Source: Aquimarina sp042434915
GTDB lineage: Bacteria; Bacteroidota; Bacteroidia; Flavobacteriales; Flavobacteriaceae
Direction of reading: 5' to 3'
Assembly: GCF_042434915.1 (NCBI RefSeq)
Contig: NZ_CP170198.1
Coordinates: forward strand, 2,542,001 to 2,606,000
Length of the DNA: 64,000 bases
Below, piece after piece: positions 49,050 to 58,704 of the stretch. A program made the translations under genes and the position numbers. The first letter of the stretch is position 1; every line of letters starts with the position of its first letter. Below the pieces are notes generated by a model. That model was not told where the DNA came from, ran no database searches, and was given only the letters and a program-made list of their open reading frames with translations.

Positions 49050-51717
49050 CAAGAAGACTGAAAAATTACCGATTACGTATTTTGTATTACTTACCTTTTT
49101 ATTAAGTACATTATCATTGTCAGCACAAAGCTTACCAGGCATCAACGGTAAAGAATATACCATTGGAGATATTAAAGTAACCGGGACATCGACCTATAAC
49201 GAGAATACGGTCATCACCTTTACAGGATTAAAAAATGGAGAACGAATTTTTCTTCCTGGTGATCGCATAAGTAAGGTAATTAAAAAATTATGGGATCTGG
49301 AGCTCTTTAGTGATATCAATTTATTTATTACTAAAGTAGAAGGCGATGTAGCCTACCTTGAATTAAATATTCAAGAAGTTCCTGAGCTTAACGATGTACG
49401 TTTGGAAGGCGTAAAAAAGCGTAAAGCCGAAGATCTTAAAAAAGATAACGGTCTTAAAAAGGGAGTAAAAGTTACCGAAAACTTGATTACCACTACTCGT
49501 AACTTTATCATTAACAAATATAAGAAAGATGGATTTCTTAACACCAAAGTAGTAATTAATACGACTCCGGTAAAAGATACGGTTCCTACCAACAAAGTAA
49601 ACATGCTCGTACGAATTGATAAAGGAGATAAGGTCAAAATTGACCATATCAATATCCTTGGCAATGAACAATTAAGTGATGCCATGGTCAAACGCGCAAT
49701 GAAAAACACTAAAGAAAAAAAGTTTTTGAGGTTTTGGAAACGTTCAAAATTCATACAATCTGATTATCGCGAAGATAAAGATGCTTTGATATCTAAATAT
49801 AAAGAAAAAGGATACCGTGATGCTCGTATCATTTCTGATACTTTGATTGTCGAAGACGATAATGATATTACTTTAAATCTTACGGTCGAAGAAGGTAATA
49901 AACATTACTTTGGTAATATTACCTTTTTAGGAAACAGCGTCTACACCGATCGGCAATTGGCAAGACAACTTGTTATCCAAAAGGGAGATGTTTATAATGG
50001 CGTATTGTTAGAAAAACAAATTGCAGATAATACAAAACCCGACGCAAACGATCTTACAAATCTATATCAAAACAACGGATATTTGTTTTCGAGTATAGAT
50101 GCCGTAGAAACAAAAATTCAGAATGACACCATCGATTTTGAAATCAGAATTAGAGAAGGTAAATTGGTTCATTTTAATAAAATAACTGTAACGGGTAACG
50201 ATAAAACTAATGATCATGTAGTTTACAGAATCCTACGAACAAAACCAGGAGAACGTTACAGTAAGGAACTGGTAGTACGAACTGTTAGAGAAATTGGTCA
50301 ATTAGGATTTTTTGACCCTGAACAGTTAGAACCACAGTTTCAAAACCCAGACCCTAATGCGGGAACAATTGACATCAATTATCCTGTAGTTGAAAAAGGT
50401 GCGAGTCAAATTGAACTGCAAGGTGGATTTGGAGGCGGTGGATTTGTTGGAACGCTTGGATTGGCTTTTAACAACTTCTCTATACGAAATATTTTTAACA
50501 AAGAAGCATATAGCCCACTACCTATGGGTGATGGACAGACGTTACGCTTACGAGCACAAGCCAGTAGGTTTTATCAAACCTATAGCTTATCCTTTATCGA
50601 GCCATGGCTGGGAGGTAAAAAACCATATCAATTTTCAACTTCATTCTCTCATACGATCCAGTTTTTATTTGATCAAAGAACCCGAGACGTAAGTAAAGAT
50701 CAAAAATTCTTTATCACAGGTGGATCCATAGGTATTGCCAAACGTTTAAATTGGCCAGATAACTATTTTACCTTATCACAAGCAGTAAGTATACAACACT
50801 ATAATTTACAGAATTATAATACGGGGTTATTTACCTTTGGAAATGGATCTTCGAACAACCTAGCTTATACTATCGGAATCAATCGTAATAACACTTCGGT
50901 AAACCCTATTTTTCCTACGGGTGGATCTGAGTTTAACTTGATTGCAAAATTTACACTTCCTTATTCCCTTTTTGATGGCGTAGATTATAGTGGCTTAGCC
51001 GAAAATCGCGATAATATAGAATCTGAAAGAGAGCAAATTTTTAATAACAACCCTGGTATTCAAAACAATCCAGATAGTAATCCAAGTGCGGTTGTAAGAC
51101 TCAATGAGATCACTACAGAGATTGGAGAAATTGATCAAGAACGTTTTAAATGGTTAGAATACTATAAAATTAAGTTTGATGCTGCATGGTACACTTCACT
51201 CTTTAGAATAGGAAAACAACCTTTAGTACTTAAAACGAGTGCAGAATATGGTTTCTTGGGAGCTTACAACAATAATAGAGGTAACATTCCCTTTGAGCGA
51301 TATTACTTAGGTGGTGATGGTTTGGGAGCAACAAGTCTTGATGGTAGAGAAGTTGTAGCACTAAGAGGTTATCCTAATCAATCGCTTATACCTTTGAGTA
51401 GAGCAAATTCTAATGACTTTGAGAATGATGGCGCAACAATTTATAATAAATATTCGTTAGAGTTACGCTACCCTATCACGCTTAAACCAGCTGCATCGAT
51501 CTATATGCTAGGTTTTTTAGAGGGTGGTGCGTCTTATGATAGTTTCAAAGGATTTAATCCTTTTCAATTAAACCGATCGGCTGGAGCTGGGCTTAGAATT
51601 TTTATGCCTGCTTTTGGACTTTTGGGTATTGATTTTGGATATGGATTCGATCCAATTCCAGGTACTAATGATTCAAATGGATGGGAAACACATTTTATTA
51701 TCGGACAGCAATTTTAA
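49021..51717 (+). CDS. bamA: BamA, outer-membrane protein assembly factor
   Basis: 898 residues from TTG 49021, chosen because it gives a short basic lead and a signal peptide (ITYFVLLTFLLSTLSLSAQ) and overlaps uppS by only 29 bases. A far-upstream ATG (48880) lies deep inside uppS; a GTG at 49033 is also possible. Five POTRA domains cover about 40-430 (for example YTIGDIKVTGTSTYNENTVI, DHINILGNEQLSDAMV). The 16-strand barrel follows, with the lid-lock RGYP motif (ALRGYPNQSLIPL). It ends in Phe (IIGQQF), as expected for a barrel substrate signal. Confidence 0.95.
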   Translation: MEKLVISLVNKKTEKLPITYFVLLTFLLSTLSLSAQSLPGINGKEYTIGDIKVTGTSTYNENTVITFTGLKNGERIFLPGDRISKVIKKLWDLELFSDINLFITKVEGDVAYLELNIQEVPELNDVRLEGVKKRKAEDLKKDNGLKKGVKVTENLITTTRNFIINKYKKDGFLNTKVVINTTPVKDTVPTNKVNMLVRIDKGDKVKIDHINILGNEQLSDAMVKRAMKNTKEKKFLRFWKRSKFIQSDYREDKDALISKYKEKGYRDARIISDTLIVEDDNDITLNLTVEEGNKHYFGNITFLGNSVYTDRQLARQLVIQKGDVYNGVLLEKQIADNTKPDANDLTNLYQNNGYLFSSIDAVETKIQNDTIDFEIRIREGKLVHFNKITVTGNDKTNDHVVYRILRTKPGERYSKELVVRTVREIGQLGFFDPEQLEPQFQNPDPNAGTIDINYPVVEKGASQIELQGGFGGGGFVGTLGLAFNNFSIRNIFNKEAYSPLPMGDGQTLRLRAQASRFYQTYSLSFIEPWLGGKKPYQFSTSFSHTIQFLFDQRTRDVSKDQKFFITGGSIGIAKRLNWPDNYFTLSQAVSIQHYNLQNYNTGLFTFGNGSSNNLAYTIGINRNNTSVNPIFPTGGSEFNLIAKFTLPYSLFDGVDYSGLAENRDNIESEREQIFNNNPGIQNNPDSNPSAVVRLNEITTEIGEIDQERFKWLEYYKIKFDAAWYTSLFRIGKQPLVLKTSAEYGFLGAYNNNRGNIPFERYYLGGDGLGATSLDGREVVALRGYPNQSLIPLSRANSNDFENDGATIYNKYSLELRYPITLKPAASIYMLGFLEGGASYDSFKGFNPFQLNRSAGAGLRIFMPAFGLLGIDFGYGFDPIPGTNDSNGWETHFIIGQQF

Positions 51718-51753
51718 ATTTGGCATGATTATTTCAATAACACAAACCAAACT

Positions 51754-52560
51754 ATGAAAACTAAAGTTCTAGGATTAGCGACAATAATGATCTGGTTATG
51801 TTTTTCTACTACTGTAGAAGCTCAAAAAGGAGTGCGTATCGGATATATCGATATGGATTATATTTTGGAAAATGTACCCGAATATCGAGAGGCTTCTGTC
51901 GAGCTTGAATCAAAAGTTCAAAAATGGAAAGTTGAAATTGAAGCAGACTTGAAAGTAGTTGATCAAATGCGGATCGATTTAAATAATGAGCGGGTTCTAT
52001 TAACCAAAGAATTGATTGAAGAAAGAGAAGAAGATATTCTTTATAAAGAAAAAGAGATTTTAGAATATCAACAAAAACGCTTTGGTCCTAACGGTGATCT
52101 TTTTTTACAAAAAAGAAGATTGGTACAGCCAGTGCAAGATCAGGTTTTTGTGGCTGTTCAAGAAATTGCAGAAAATAAAAAATACGATTTTATTTTTGAT
52201 AAGTCTTCAGATTTATTAATGTTGTATTCTGCAGATCGTTGGGATGTTAGTGACCAAGTATTGTTAAGAATTAATCGTGCTGCAAAACGCAAACAATTAA
52301 CTACCAAAAGAGAAAAACAAGCAGTACAGCAAGCTGATGATCGAAGTGTTGAGCAGAATAGTGAACTAAGTGACAGAGAAAAAGCTATTGAGCAAAAACA
52401 AATTGAAAGAGAAAAACTTTTAGAAGAACGTAAAGCAATACGTGATTCTCTAAGAAATGAGAAAAAGAAAGCTTTTGAAGCAAGACGTGCAAAATTGATT
52501 GAAATGCAACAACGCAAAAAAGATTCATTAATAAATCTCAAAGAAAAAAATAATCAATAA
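51754..52560 (+). CDS. ompH: OmpH/Skp-family periplasmic chaperone with long helical tail
   Basis: 268 residues. The signal peptide ends EAQ at about residue 24. The Skp core reads GYIDMDYILENVPEYREASVEL, a long coiled coil, and KKYDFIFDKSSDLLMLYSADRWDVSDQVL. Residues about 175-268 add a Lys/Glu/Arg-rich coiled coil not present in E. coli Skp. Skp-like proteins hold unfolded outer-membrane proteins in the periplasm for BamA. It is the first of two tandem copies after bamA, 37 bases downstream. Confidence 0.92.
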   Translation: MKTKVLGLATIMIWLCFSTTVEAQKGVRIGYIDMDYILENVPEYREASVELESKVQKWKVEIEADLKVVDQMRIDLNNERVLLTKELIEEREEDILYKEKEILEYQQKRFGPNGDLFLQKRRLVQPVQDQVFVAVQEIAENKKYDFIFDKSSDLLMLYSADRWDVSDQVLLRINRAAKRKQLTTKREKQAVQQADDRSVEQNSELSDREKAIEQKQIEREKLLEERKAIRDSLRNEKKKAFEARRAKLIEMQQRKKDSLINLKEKNNQ

Positions 52561-52601
52561 CGAAAATAATTTTAAATTAAACACCTTTAATATTACTAAA
52601 A

Positions 52602-53111
52602 ATGAAACAATTTAGAACCCTATTAGTAGCTTGTGCATTGTTTATTGGAGCAACAAGTTTTATGAATGCGCAATCCAAAGTAGCACATATAGCATCTCAA
52701 GAGTTGGTAGAAGCTATGCCTGCTTTTAAAGCTGCCAAAAGTGAAATAGAAAAATTAAATAAAACCTACGATGCTGAAATTAGAAATATGGTTTTAGAAC
52801 TTCAAAACACTATTAAAAAATATTCTCAAGAAGCCGAGACTAAAACGGACGAAGAGAATATGAAAAGACAGCAAGAAATACAAACTACAGAGAAAAGCAT
52901 CAACGATTATAGAACTAATGCATTACAAGATCTTCAAAAGAAAGAGATTGAACTAATGAAACCAATTTATGAGAAAGCACGTACTTCTATTCAGAAAGTT
53001 GCTAGAGCTCAAGGGTTTCAATATGTTTTAGATTCTACAACAGGTACAGGAGTTATCATGGCAGATGGTAAAAACTTAATGGTTGATGTTAAAAAAGATT
53101 TAGGAATCTAA
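52602..53111 (+). CDS. ompH: OmpH/Skp-family periplasmic chaperone
   Basis: 169 residues, the normal Skp size. The signal peptide ends MNAQ at about residue 24. The core shows KVAHIASQELVEAMPAFKAA, a coiled coil and YEKARTSIQKVARAQGFQYVLDSTTGTGVIMADG. It is the second tandem copy, 41 bases after the first. The two differ in length and probably diverged early, since both are present in other Bacteroidota. A terminator follows at 53134-53167. Confidence 0.93.
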   Translation: MKQFRTLLVACALFIGATSFMNAQSKVAHIASQELVEAMPAFKAAKSEIEKLNKTYDAEIRNMVLELQNTIKKYSQEAETKTDEENMKRQQEIQTTEKSINDYRTNALQDLQKKEIELMKPIYEKARTSIQKVARAQGFQYVLDSTTGTGVIMADGKNLMVDVKKDLGI

Positions 53112-53133
53112 TATATCTCTTATTAATATTATG

Positions 53134-53167
53134 AAAAAACAGTGACTTTACGTTCACTGTTTTTTTA
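53134..53167 (+). terminator. Terminator after the ompH pair
   Basis: AAAAACAGTGA pairs with TCACTGTTTTT around a short loop and continues into T residues. It lies 22 bases before the murI start, so murI may have its own promoter or rely on readthrough. Confidence 0.85.
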
Positions 53168-53188
53168 TTTTTGGATAAATCCTTCAGA

Positions 53189-53980
53189 ATGAAACAGTAT
53201 CCCATTGGTATTTTTGATTCGGGCATTGGCGGCACATCTATATGGAAAGCTATTGTTAATTTATTGCCTATGGAAGATACCATTTATCTTGCTGATAGTT
53301 ATTATGCACCCTATGGTAAAAGAAGTAAAGATGAAATTATAGCACTAAGTGTAAAAAACACAGAGAAGCTAATTAGACTAGGTGCAAAGATGATTGTAGT
53401 TGCATGTAATACAGCTACCACAAACGCAATAGAACACCTTCGTATGTCCTATAACATACCTTTTATAGGGATTGAGCCTGCTATTAAACCCGCTGCCTTA
53501 CGCACTAAAACAAAAAGCATAGGAGTTCTCGCCACTAAGGGAACGTTATCTAGCGAGTTATTTGCCAAAACATCGAATAAATATTCTGATACCATTCAAA
53601 TTCATGAAATTATAGGTTCTGGATTAGTTGAATTGATTGAAAATGGAGACATTTATTCTTCCGAGATGAAATCCTTACTACGATCTTATACTGATTCGTT
53701 TATTAAAAAAGACATTGATTATCTAGTTTTGGGATGTACACATTATCCTTATCTAATACCTCAGCTATCAAAACTATTACCTTCAAATATAGAAATTATT
53801 GATTCTGGAGAGGCGGTAGCTAGACAAACCAAAACAGTGCTAAATGAACTAGGCTTAGCATCTGATTCAAGGTTAGAACCAAGAACTTATCAATTTTATA
53901 CAAATGGCACCATAGAGCCGCTTAAACAAGTGCTTGCACCCTATATAGAGAAAGTAAGCATTGCCTACCTAAAATTTTAA
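53189..53980 (+). CDS. murI: Glutamate racemase
   Basis: 263 residues from ATG 53189 (MKQYPIGIFDSGIGGTSIWK). The two catalytic Cys lie in VVACNTATTNA and LGCTHYPYLIP. FDSGIGG and YYAPYGKRS are substrate-site motifs. It makes D-glutamate for peptidoglycan. It closes the nadK-to-murI envelope cluster, whose order is conserved across the phylum, and is convergent with the PorP/SprF gene, with about 32 bases between stops. Confidence 0.97.
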   Translation: MKQYPIGIFDSGIGGTSIWKAIVNLLPMEDTIYLADSYYAPYGKRSKDEIIALSVKNTEKLIRLGAKMIVVACNTATTNAIEHLRMSYNIPFIGIEPAIKPAALRTKTKSIGVLATKGTLSSELFAKTSNKYSDTIQIHEIIGSGLVELIENGDIYSSEMKSLLRSYTDSFIKKDIDYLVLGCTHYPYLIPQLSKLLPSNIEIIDSGEAVARQTKTVLNELGLASDSRLEPRTYQFYTNGTIEPLKQVLAPYIEKVSIAYLKF

Positions 53981-54012
53981 TTTGATAGAAATTCGATACT
54001 ATAAAAAGAGCT

Positions 54013-55035
54013 TTAATTAACTGCTGGACAATTACAGTTCCACCGCTCTTTACGTTTACCAAAATCATACCCTAACGTTAATTGATGAAAACCTCCATTA
54101 GACAAGACTACCGAATTGGATTGATAGCTATATGTATAGCCAAACATATACTTTTTATAATTACCTCCAATAAAAGGGGTGATATACTGTAATTTTTGAC
54201 TTTTAACTGTACTCCCATCAGTAGAAAACTCTGCGCCATCAAAACTTCTACGATACGATACGCCTCCCCAAATTTTAAAAGTTTCAAAACCTCGATACAT
54301 CTTTAAATTTGTATCCAAAGAACTCTCCATAGTACCATCGGTCGCTTGATATAATAAGGACGGTTCAATTTGCCACTTAGGCATAAAACCTAGTTCAAAA
54401 ACATAACCAAAGGAAACAACATATCTTCTTTGGTTATTTGACTCCTTTATAGGTGTTGGATTATCAAAAATTTTACGAGTACTTGGTAAAAGGTTCTTAA
54501 TTGTAAAATGTGCATACCATTCTAAAAAATGATACGAAAAACCAAGATCAACATTAAAATAACCTTCCTTTTGTTGACGATCTGAAATAAGCGGGTCTGG
54601 ATCCGAGCCTAGTGGGTCGGATAGCCCTCTCAAATCAACACGTGATTGTATAAATGCTGTACTCAAACCAAACGAAAGCATATTTAAATCTGTTCTATCT
54701 CTTGAAAACAGTAAATGATAGGCCATTGATGTATAAATTCCTGTTTGAGAAAAATTTCCATTAGCATCGGTATAAACTATCGCACCAAAACCTAGTTTGT
54801 CGCTGGTTCTAAAATTAGCGTTAAGTGTTTGCAAATTGGGAGCATTATCTACATCAAACCATTGCTTACGAGCGGTTAATCTTATTTTATTTGCATTAGA
54901 CGCACCAGCCATGGCTGGATGAACCAAGTATAAGTTATCGGATAAATAATCGGTGTATACTGGTATCCCCTCTTGCGCATAAAGTATACGACAAAAAATG
55001 ACACCTATAAGTAGGATAAAGGATCTTACATTCAT
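54013..55035 (-). CDS. PorP/SprF-family type IX secretion outer-membrane protein
   Basis: 340 residues. The signal peptide ends LYAQ at about residue 21. The family block near the N-terminus is PVYTDYLSDNLYLVHPAMAGASNANKIRLTARKQW, followed by a barrel ending HQLTLGYDFGKR and a short Cys-containing tail. PorP/SprF proteins form outer-membrane sites that bind and anchor particular T9SS cargo; SprF pairs with SprB. No SprB-like partner gene lies next to this one. The SprB-repeat proteins of the toxin locus are 17 kb away and carry type A tails, so a direct pairing is not shown. Confidence 0.92.
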   Translation of the reverse strand: MNVRSFILLIGVIFCRILYAQEGIPVYTDYLSDNLYLVHPAMAGASNANKIRLTARKQWFDVDNAPNLQTLNANFRTSDKLGFGAIVYTDANGNFSQTGIYTSMAYHLLFSRDRTDLNMLSFGLSTAFIQSRVDLRGLSDPLGSDPDPLISDRQQKEGYFNVDLGFSYHFLEWYAHFTIKNLLPSTRKIFDNPTPIKESNNQRRYVVSFGYVFELGFMPKWQIEPSLLYQATDGTMESSLDTNLKMYRGFETFKIWGGVSYRRSFDGAEFSTDGSTVKSQKLQYITPFIGGNYKKYMFGYTYSYQSNSVVLSNGGFHQLTLGYDFGKRKERWNCNCPAVN

Positions 55036-55328
55036 TGTATGGTTCTAATTTGGGGGTGTATACATAGTTATCAATTATAAACGCAATTACCTAAGTAATG
55101 TTATTTTATAAACAATAGTAAATGTCATACGAATCAAATATATAAATTTTTACTACAACTACATTTATAAAATGCAGAACTTACTTGTCTTATTTTTAAA
55201 TAAACCATATAAAACCAGTAAATTATCAAAATAGCCTTCAATTCTAATTAACCTATATCAAGGAAACAAGCTTACAATTTATAGAGGTAATACTTCTCCA
55301 ATTTAGTAAATTTGTCAAAATTAAAGTC

Positions 55329-56240
55329 ATGGAAAAGAATTTTGAGATCAAAATTGAAAATACTTCAAATCCAAGTATTATAAAATTTGAAGCTAACTAC
55401 TTTCTTACACAACATACCAGTTACGAATTTGATAATATCGATCAAGCTAAAGCGGCACCACTAGCACAGCAATTATTTTATCTTCCTTTTGTAAAAAAAA
55501 TATACATTTCGCAAAACTTTATTGCGATAGACAAATATGATATTGTTTCTTGGGAAGATGTTCAGGATGAAGTTGCCACACAAATTCAAGAATATTTAAA
55601 TAGTGGAGCACCTCTTATTCTAGAAAATGAGTCTAAAGCACCTAAAAAAACACCGATTACAGTGTACGCAGAAAGCACACCAAATCCTGCAGTTCTTAAA
55701 TTTGTAGCTAATAAAAAATTAGTAGGTTCGGTTCATGAATTTAAGAATATTGATCAAACAACCGAAGCTCCTCTAGCTAAAGCTCTTTTTCATTTCCCTT
55801 TTGTAAAAGAGATTTTTATTGATGAAAATTATATTTCAATTAGTAAATACGACATGGCACAATGGGAAGAAATTACTCTTGAGCTAAGAGAATTTATAAA
55901 GAGTTATTTGGAAGATGGGAAAGAGGTGCTCACAGCAAACGCCATGGTGTCAAAAAAAGAGTCTGAAGAAATTGCCGATACATCTTTTGAGCAATTGGAC
56001 GATGTTTCTAAAGAGGTGGTTAATATTATAGAAGAGTATGTAAAACCTGCAGTAGCTAGTGATGGCGGTAATATTATGTTTGATTCTTACAATCCAACTA
56101 CCAAAGTAGTCAAGGTGATTTTACAGGGAGCCTGTAGTGGTTGCCCGTCTTCTACCTTTACCCTTAAGAATGGTATTGAAAATATGCTAAAAGAGATGCT
56201 AAAAGGTAAAGTTGAATTTGTTGAAGCTATCAATGGATAA
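55329..56240 (+). CDS. NifU/Nfu-family iron-sulfur scaffold with duplicated N-terminal domain
   Basis: 303 residues. Two similar Nfu N-terminal domains lie at about 5-95 and 115-200 (IENTSNPSIIKFEANYFLTQ and AESTPNPAVLKFVANKKLVG; both contain PLAxxLFxxPFVKxIxI). The C-terminal NifU domain at about 225-302 carries the cluster-binding pair GACSGCPSSTFTL. The protein carries Fe-S clusters to target enzymes. The N-terminal duplication is usual in Flavobacteriia. The 293-base upstream gap holds TAAATTTG at 55307-55314, a possible -7 box. No gene is seen in that gap. Confidence 0.94.
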   Translation: MEKNFEIKIENTSNPSIIKFEANYFLTQHTSYEFDNIDQAKAAPLAQQLFYLPFVKKIYISQNFIAIDKYDIVSWEDVQDEVATQIQEYLNSGAPLILENESKAPKKTPITVYAESTPNPAVLKFVANKKLVGSVHEFKNIDQTTEAPLAKALFHFPFVKEIFIDENYISISKYDMAQWEEITLELREFIKSYLEDGKEVLTANAMVSKKESEEIADTSFEQLDDVSKEVVNIIEEYVKPAVASDGGNIMFDSYNPTTKVVKVILQGACSGCPSSTFTLKNGIENMLKEMLKGKVEFVEAING

Positions 56241-56351
56241 TTTCCCTCAATACCTAAACAGTAGCACACTATAAATCAAATATTTATTTTCTTAACCGAA
56301 GAAGATCCCGTATCTTAGAGAAACATTAAGTATTAATTAAAATCTAAGATA

Positions 56352-56552
56352 ATGGCAATAGTAAAAGTAATTGAGGTACTATCAAGTTCTGAAAAAAGCT
56401 GGGAAGATGCTACCAAAAAGGCAGTCGCACAAGCGTCAAAAACTGTAAAAAATATCCGTTCTGCTTATGTTAAAGAACAGAGTGTAGTGGTAGATAATGA
56501 CCAAGTAACACAATTTAGAGTTAATGTAAAAATTTCTTTTGAGATCAAATAA
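56352..56552 (+). CDS. Dodecin, flavin-binding storage protein
   Basis: 66 residues, the usual dodecin length. MAIVKVIEVLSSSEKSWEDA is the N-terminal strand-helix region, and the later strands SAYVKEQSVVVDNDQVTQFRVNV fit the family. Dodecins form 12-subunit shells that bind FMN or riboflavin and buffer free flavin. It has its own terminator at 56572-56604 and probably its own promoter in the 111-base gap after the Nfu gene. Confidence 0.92.
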   Translation: MAIVKVIEVLSSSEKSWEDATKKAVAQASKTVKNIRSAYVKEQSVVVDNDQVTQFRVNVKISFEIK

Positions 56553-56571
56553 TGTACATTTACTCGGCTAT

Positions 56572-56604
56572 AAAAAAAGTTCCTACTTACGTAGGAACTT
56601 TTTT
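56572..56604 (+). terminator. Terminator of dodecin
   Basis: AAAAAGTTCCTAC pairs perfectly with GTAGGAACTTTTT around TTAC and ends in T. The symmetric A/T flanks could also stop the convergent tsaB transcript. Confidence 0.9.
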
Positions 56605-56709
56605 GTGCTTAACGATTCTATCCTCCAATCATAAATAGCTATTTTCATAACAGACAAAAAGAACACAATCCTTTAAGAATTATCACTACATTTATTTAAA
56701 GTAGTACAA

Positions 56710-57375
56710 TTAGCCTGATACAAAATCCTTTAAATAATAAGGATCAAAATAAGTCACATTTTCAAAATCCTTCTGCTTAAATTTAGCAAAACTTAACTGC
56801 CCCATCTCTCGTGCAGATGGCATTGCGTTCTCTATAAATTTGGCATTATTATGGGTGCAAATTTTAGAAAACTTGGCTACACCGCTTCCTATAAAATATA
56901 CGGAACCCTGATCTAAATATTCTGTATAAAAATTGTTTTCTAAAATCTCTGCTCGAGTTTCTCGTAGTTCACTATGGTCATGACCATAGACTGAAGCATA
57001 TACCTCCATACGGCGAGCATCTAACATCGGAATGATTAGAGAGCTTTTTTCTATATTCTTAACCTGTAATGCTAATAATGCTAATGTAGGTAATGCTATT
57101 AATGGTATATCCAGTGCATAACACAATCCTTTTGCGGCGGCTACGCCTATACGCAATCCTGTATAAGAACCAGGACCCTTGCCCACTGCTATCGCATCTA
57201 ACAAAGAAATTGAACAGTTTGCTTCCTTTAAAACTTCTTGTATAAAAACATGCAATCGTTCTGCATGAGAATAATTAGCATCAGTATCTTCTCTGATGGC
57301 GACAACAACACCATCTTTGGTTAAGGCAACAGAACAATTAGTAGTGGCTGTTTCTAAACAAAGTATATAACCCAT
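56710..57375 (-). CDS. tsaB: TsaB, partner in tRNA t6A modification
   Basis: 221 residues. MGYILCLETATTNCSVAL is the N-terminal ASKHA-fold strand. GPGSYTGLRIGVAAAKGL is the diagnostic TsaB motif. TsaB binds TsaD and TsaE to add threonylcarbamoyl to A37 of ANN-decoding tRNAs; it lacks the metal site of TsaD, as here. The C-terminal part (YFDPYYLKDFVSG) is typical. It is 45 bases downstream of the adaptor gene of the export operon but functionally unrelated. Confidence 0.95.
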   Translation of the reverse strand: MGYILCLETATTNCSVALTKDGVVVAIREDTDANYSHAERLHVFIQEVLKEANCSISLLDAIAVGKGPGSYTGLRIGVAAAKGLCYALDIPLIALPTLALLALQVKNIEKSSLIIPMLDARRMEVYASVYGHDHSELRETRAEILENNFYTEYLDQGSVYFIGSGVAKFSKICTHNNAKFIENAMPSAREMGQLSFAKFKQKDFENVTYFDPYYLKDFVSG

Positions 57376-57419
57376 TTCAAAAATTTAGAATACAAAGATA
57401 TTCAAATAGGCTTTGAGTA

Positions 57420-58685
57420 TTATTTATCTTGCTCTTTGTTTTCAATCGTAACCTTATCACCATTTTTAAGTGATTTTGTAACTACAGTATATGGCCCTAT
57501 GATTACCTCTTCTCCTTCTGTTAAGCCACTAGTAATTTCGATATTTGTATCGTCCTGAATACCTGTTTTAACAACTCTTAATTTAGCAACCTCTCCACTT
57601 TTAATAAAAACGCATTCATACTTGCTCTCCGTATTAGATACAGTTTCAGAATTGTATTTATTTGATGTGGTATCACTCTTAATTACAATAGCACTAATTG
57701 GAACACCAATACTGCCTTCACGTCTAGCAGTTATGATATCCACTGTTGCTGTCATTCCTGGACGAAATGGTGAATAAAAAGCAGCTTTCCCTGTTACTAA
57801 GTCTTCGTATGATGATTTAACGATACGAACTTTTACTTTGAAATTAGTCACTTGATCTGCACTCAAAGTATTTTCGGCGGAATTAGCGATTTCGGTAACT
57901 AACCCTTTAAATTGTTTTTTTAAATAAGCATCAACCTCAACAATGGTTGAGTCTCCGACTTCAATTTTAACGATATCATTTTCATTTACGTCCACTACAA
58001 CTTCCATATGGTCTAAGTTGGCAACTCGCATAATTTCGGTACCTGCCATTTGTTGTGTTCCCACGACTCGTTCTCCAAGTTCAACGTTTAACTTGGAAAT
58101 AGTACCACTCATAGGTGCATAAATAGTCGTGCGGTTCAAATTATCTGTTGCTTCATTAACTGTAGCTTGCGCACTACGTACACTATAATACGCAGATTGC
58201 TTAGCTGCTTGTGCGACTTCAAAGGCAGAAATTGATCGATCCCACTCTGCTTTTGAAATAACGCCTTTGTCAAACAATGCTTTATTTCTATCATAATTAG
58301 CTTGAGCTTCTTTTAAACTAGCCTCTGCCTGTTGTAATCCAGCTTTTACATTAAGCAAAGCGGCCTGGGAACGATTGAGTCCAGATTGAATAATGTCAGG
58401 ATTAATACGGACTAAAAGATCTCCTTTTTGTACCTGTTGACCTTCGGTCACGGGGAGCTCTATAATCTCTCCTGAAACTTCGGAGGATAATTTAACTTCA
58501 ATTTCTGGTTGAATTTTACCTGTAGCTGCAACCGTTTCGGTTATATCAATCTTTTTAATAGCAGCAATCTCTACAGTTTTATAGTCACTTCCTTTACCAA
58601 ACCATCCTGCTTTTTTACCATATATAAGACCACAAATAAGTATGAATACAATAATGACCATGTAAATAATAGTTTTTTTACTCAT
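57420..58685 (-). CDS. Membrane fusion protein (RND/MacA-type periplasmic adaptor), second copy
   Basis: 421 residues from the ATG at 58685 (MSKKTIIYMVIIVFILICGL); the longer frame to 58724 overlaps tolC. One N-terminal membrane helix is followed by the lipoyl half-motifs (SEVSGEIIELPVTEGQQVQKGDLLVRI and IYAPMSGTISKLNVELGERV), a coiled-coil hairpin (about 110-190) and a beta-barrel domain with RPGMTATVDI. It links an inner-membrane transporter to TolC. It is 19 bases after tolC in the same operon, which already encodes an adaptor (60211). The two are only distantly alike. Confidence 0.93.
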   Translation of the reverse strand: MSKKTIIYMVIIVFILICGLIYGKKAGWFGKGSDYKTVEIAAIKKIDITETVAATGKIQPEIEVKLSSEVSGEIIELPVTEGQQVQKGDLLVRINPDIIQSGLNRSQAALLNVKAGLQQAEASLKEAQANYDRNKALFDKGVISKAEWDRSISAFEVAQAAKQSAYYSVRSAQATVNEATDNLNRTTIYAPMSGTISKLNVELGERVVGTQQMAGTEIMRVANLDHMEVVVDVNENDIVKIEVGDSTIVEVDAYLKKQFKGLVTEIANSAENTLSADQVTNFKVKVRIVKSSYEDLVTGKAAFYSPFRPGMTATVDIITARREGSIGVPISAIVIKSDTTSNKYNSETVSNTESKYECVFIKSGEVAKLRVVKTGIQDDTNIEITSGLTEGEEVIIGPYTVVTKSLKNGDKVTIENKEQDK

Positions 58686-58704
58686 GACGTTGTAGCTATT
58701 GTCG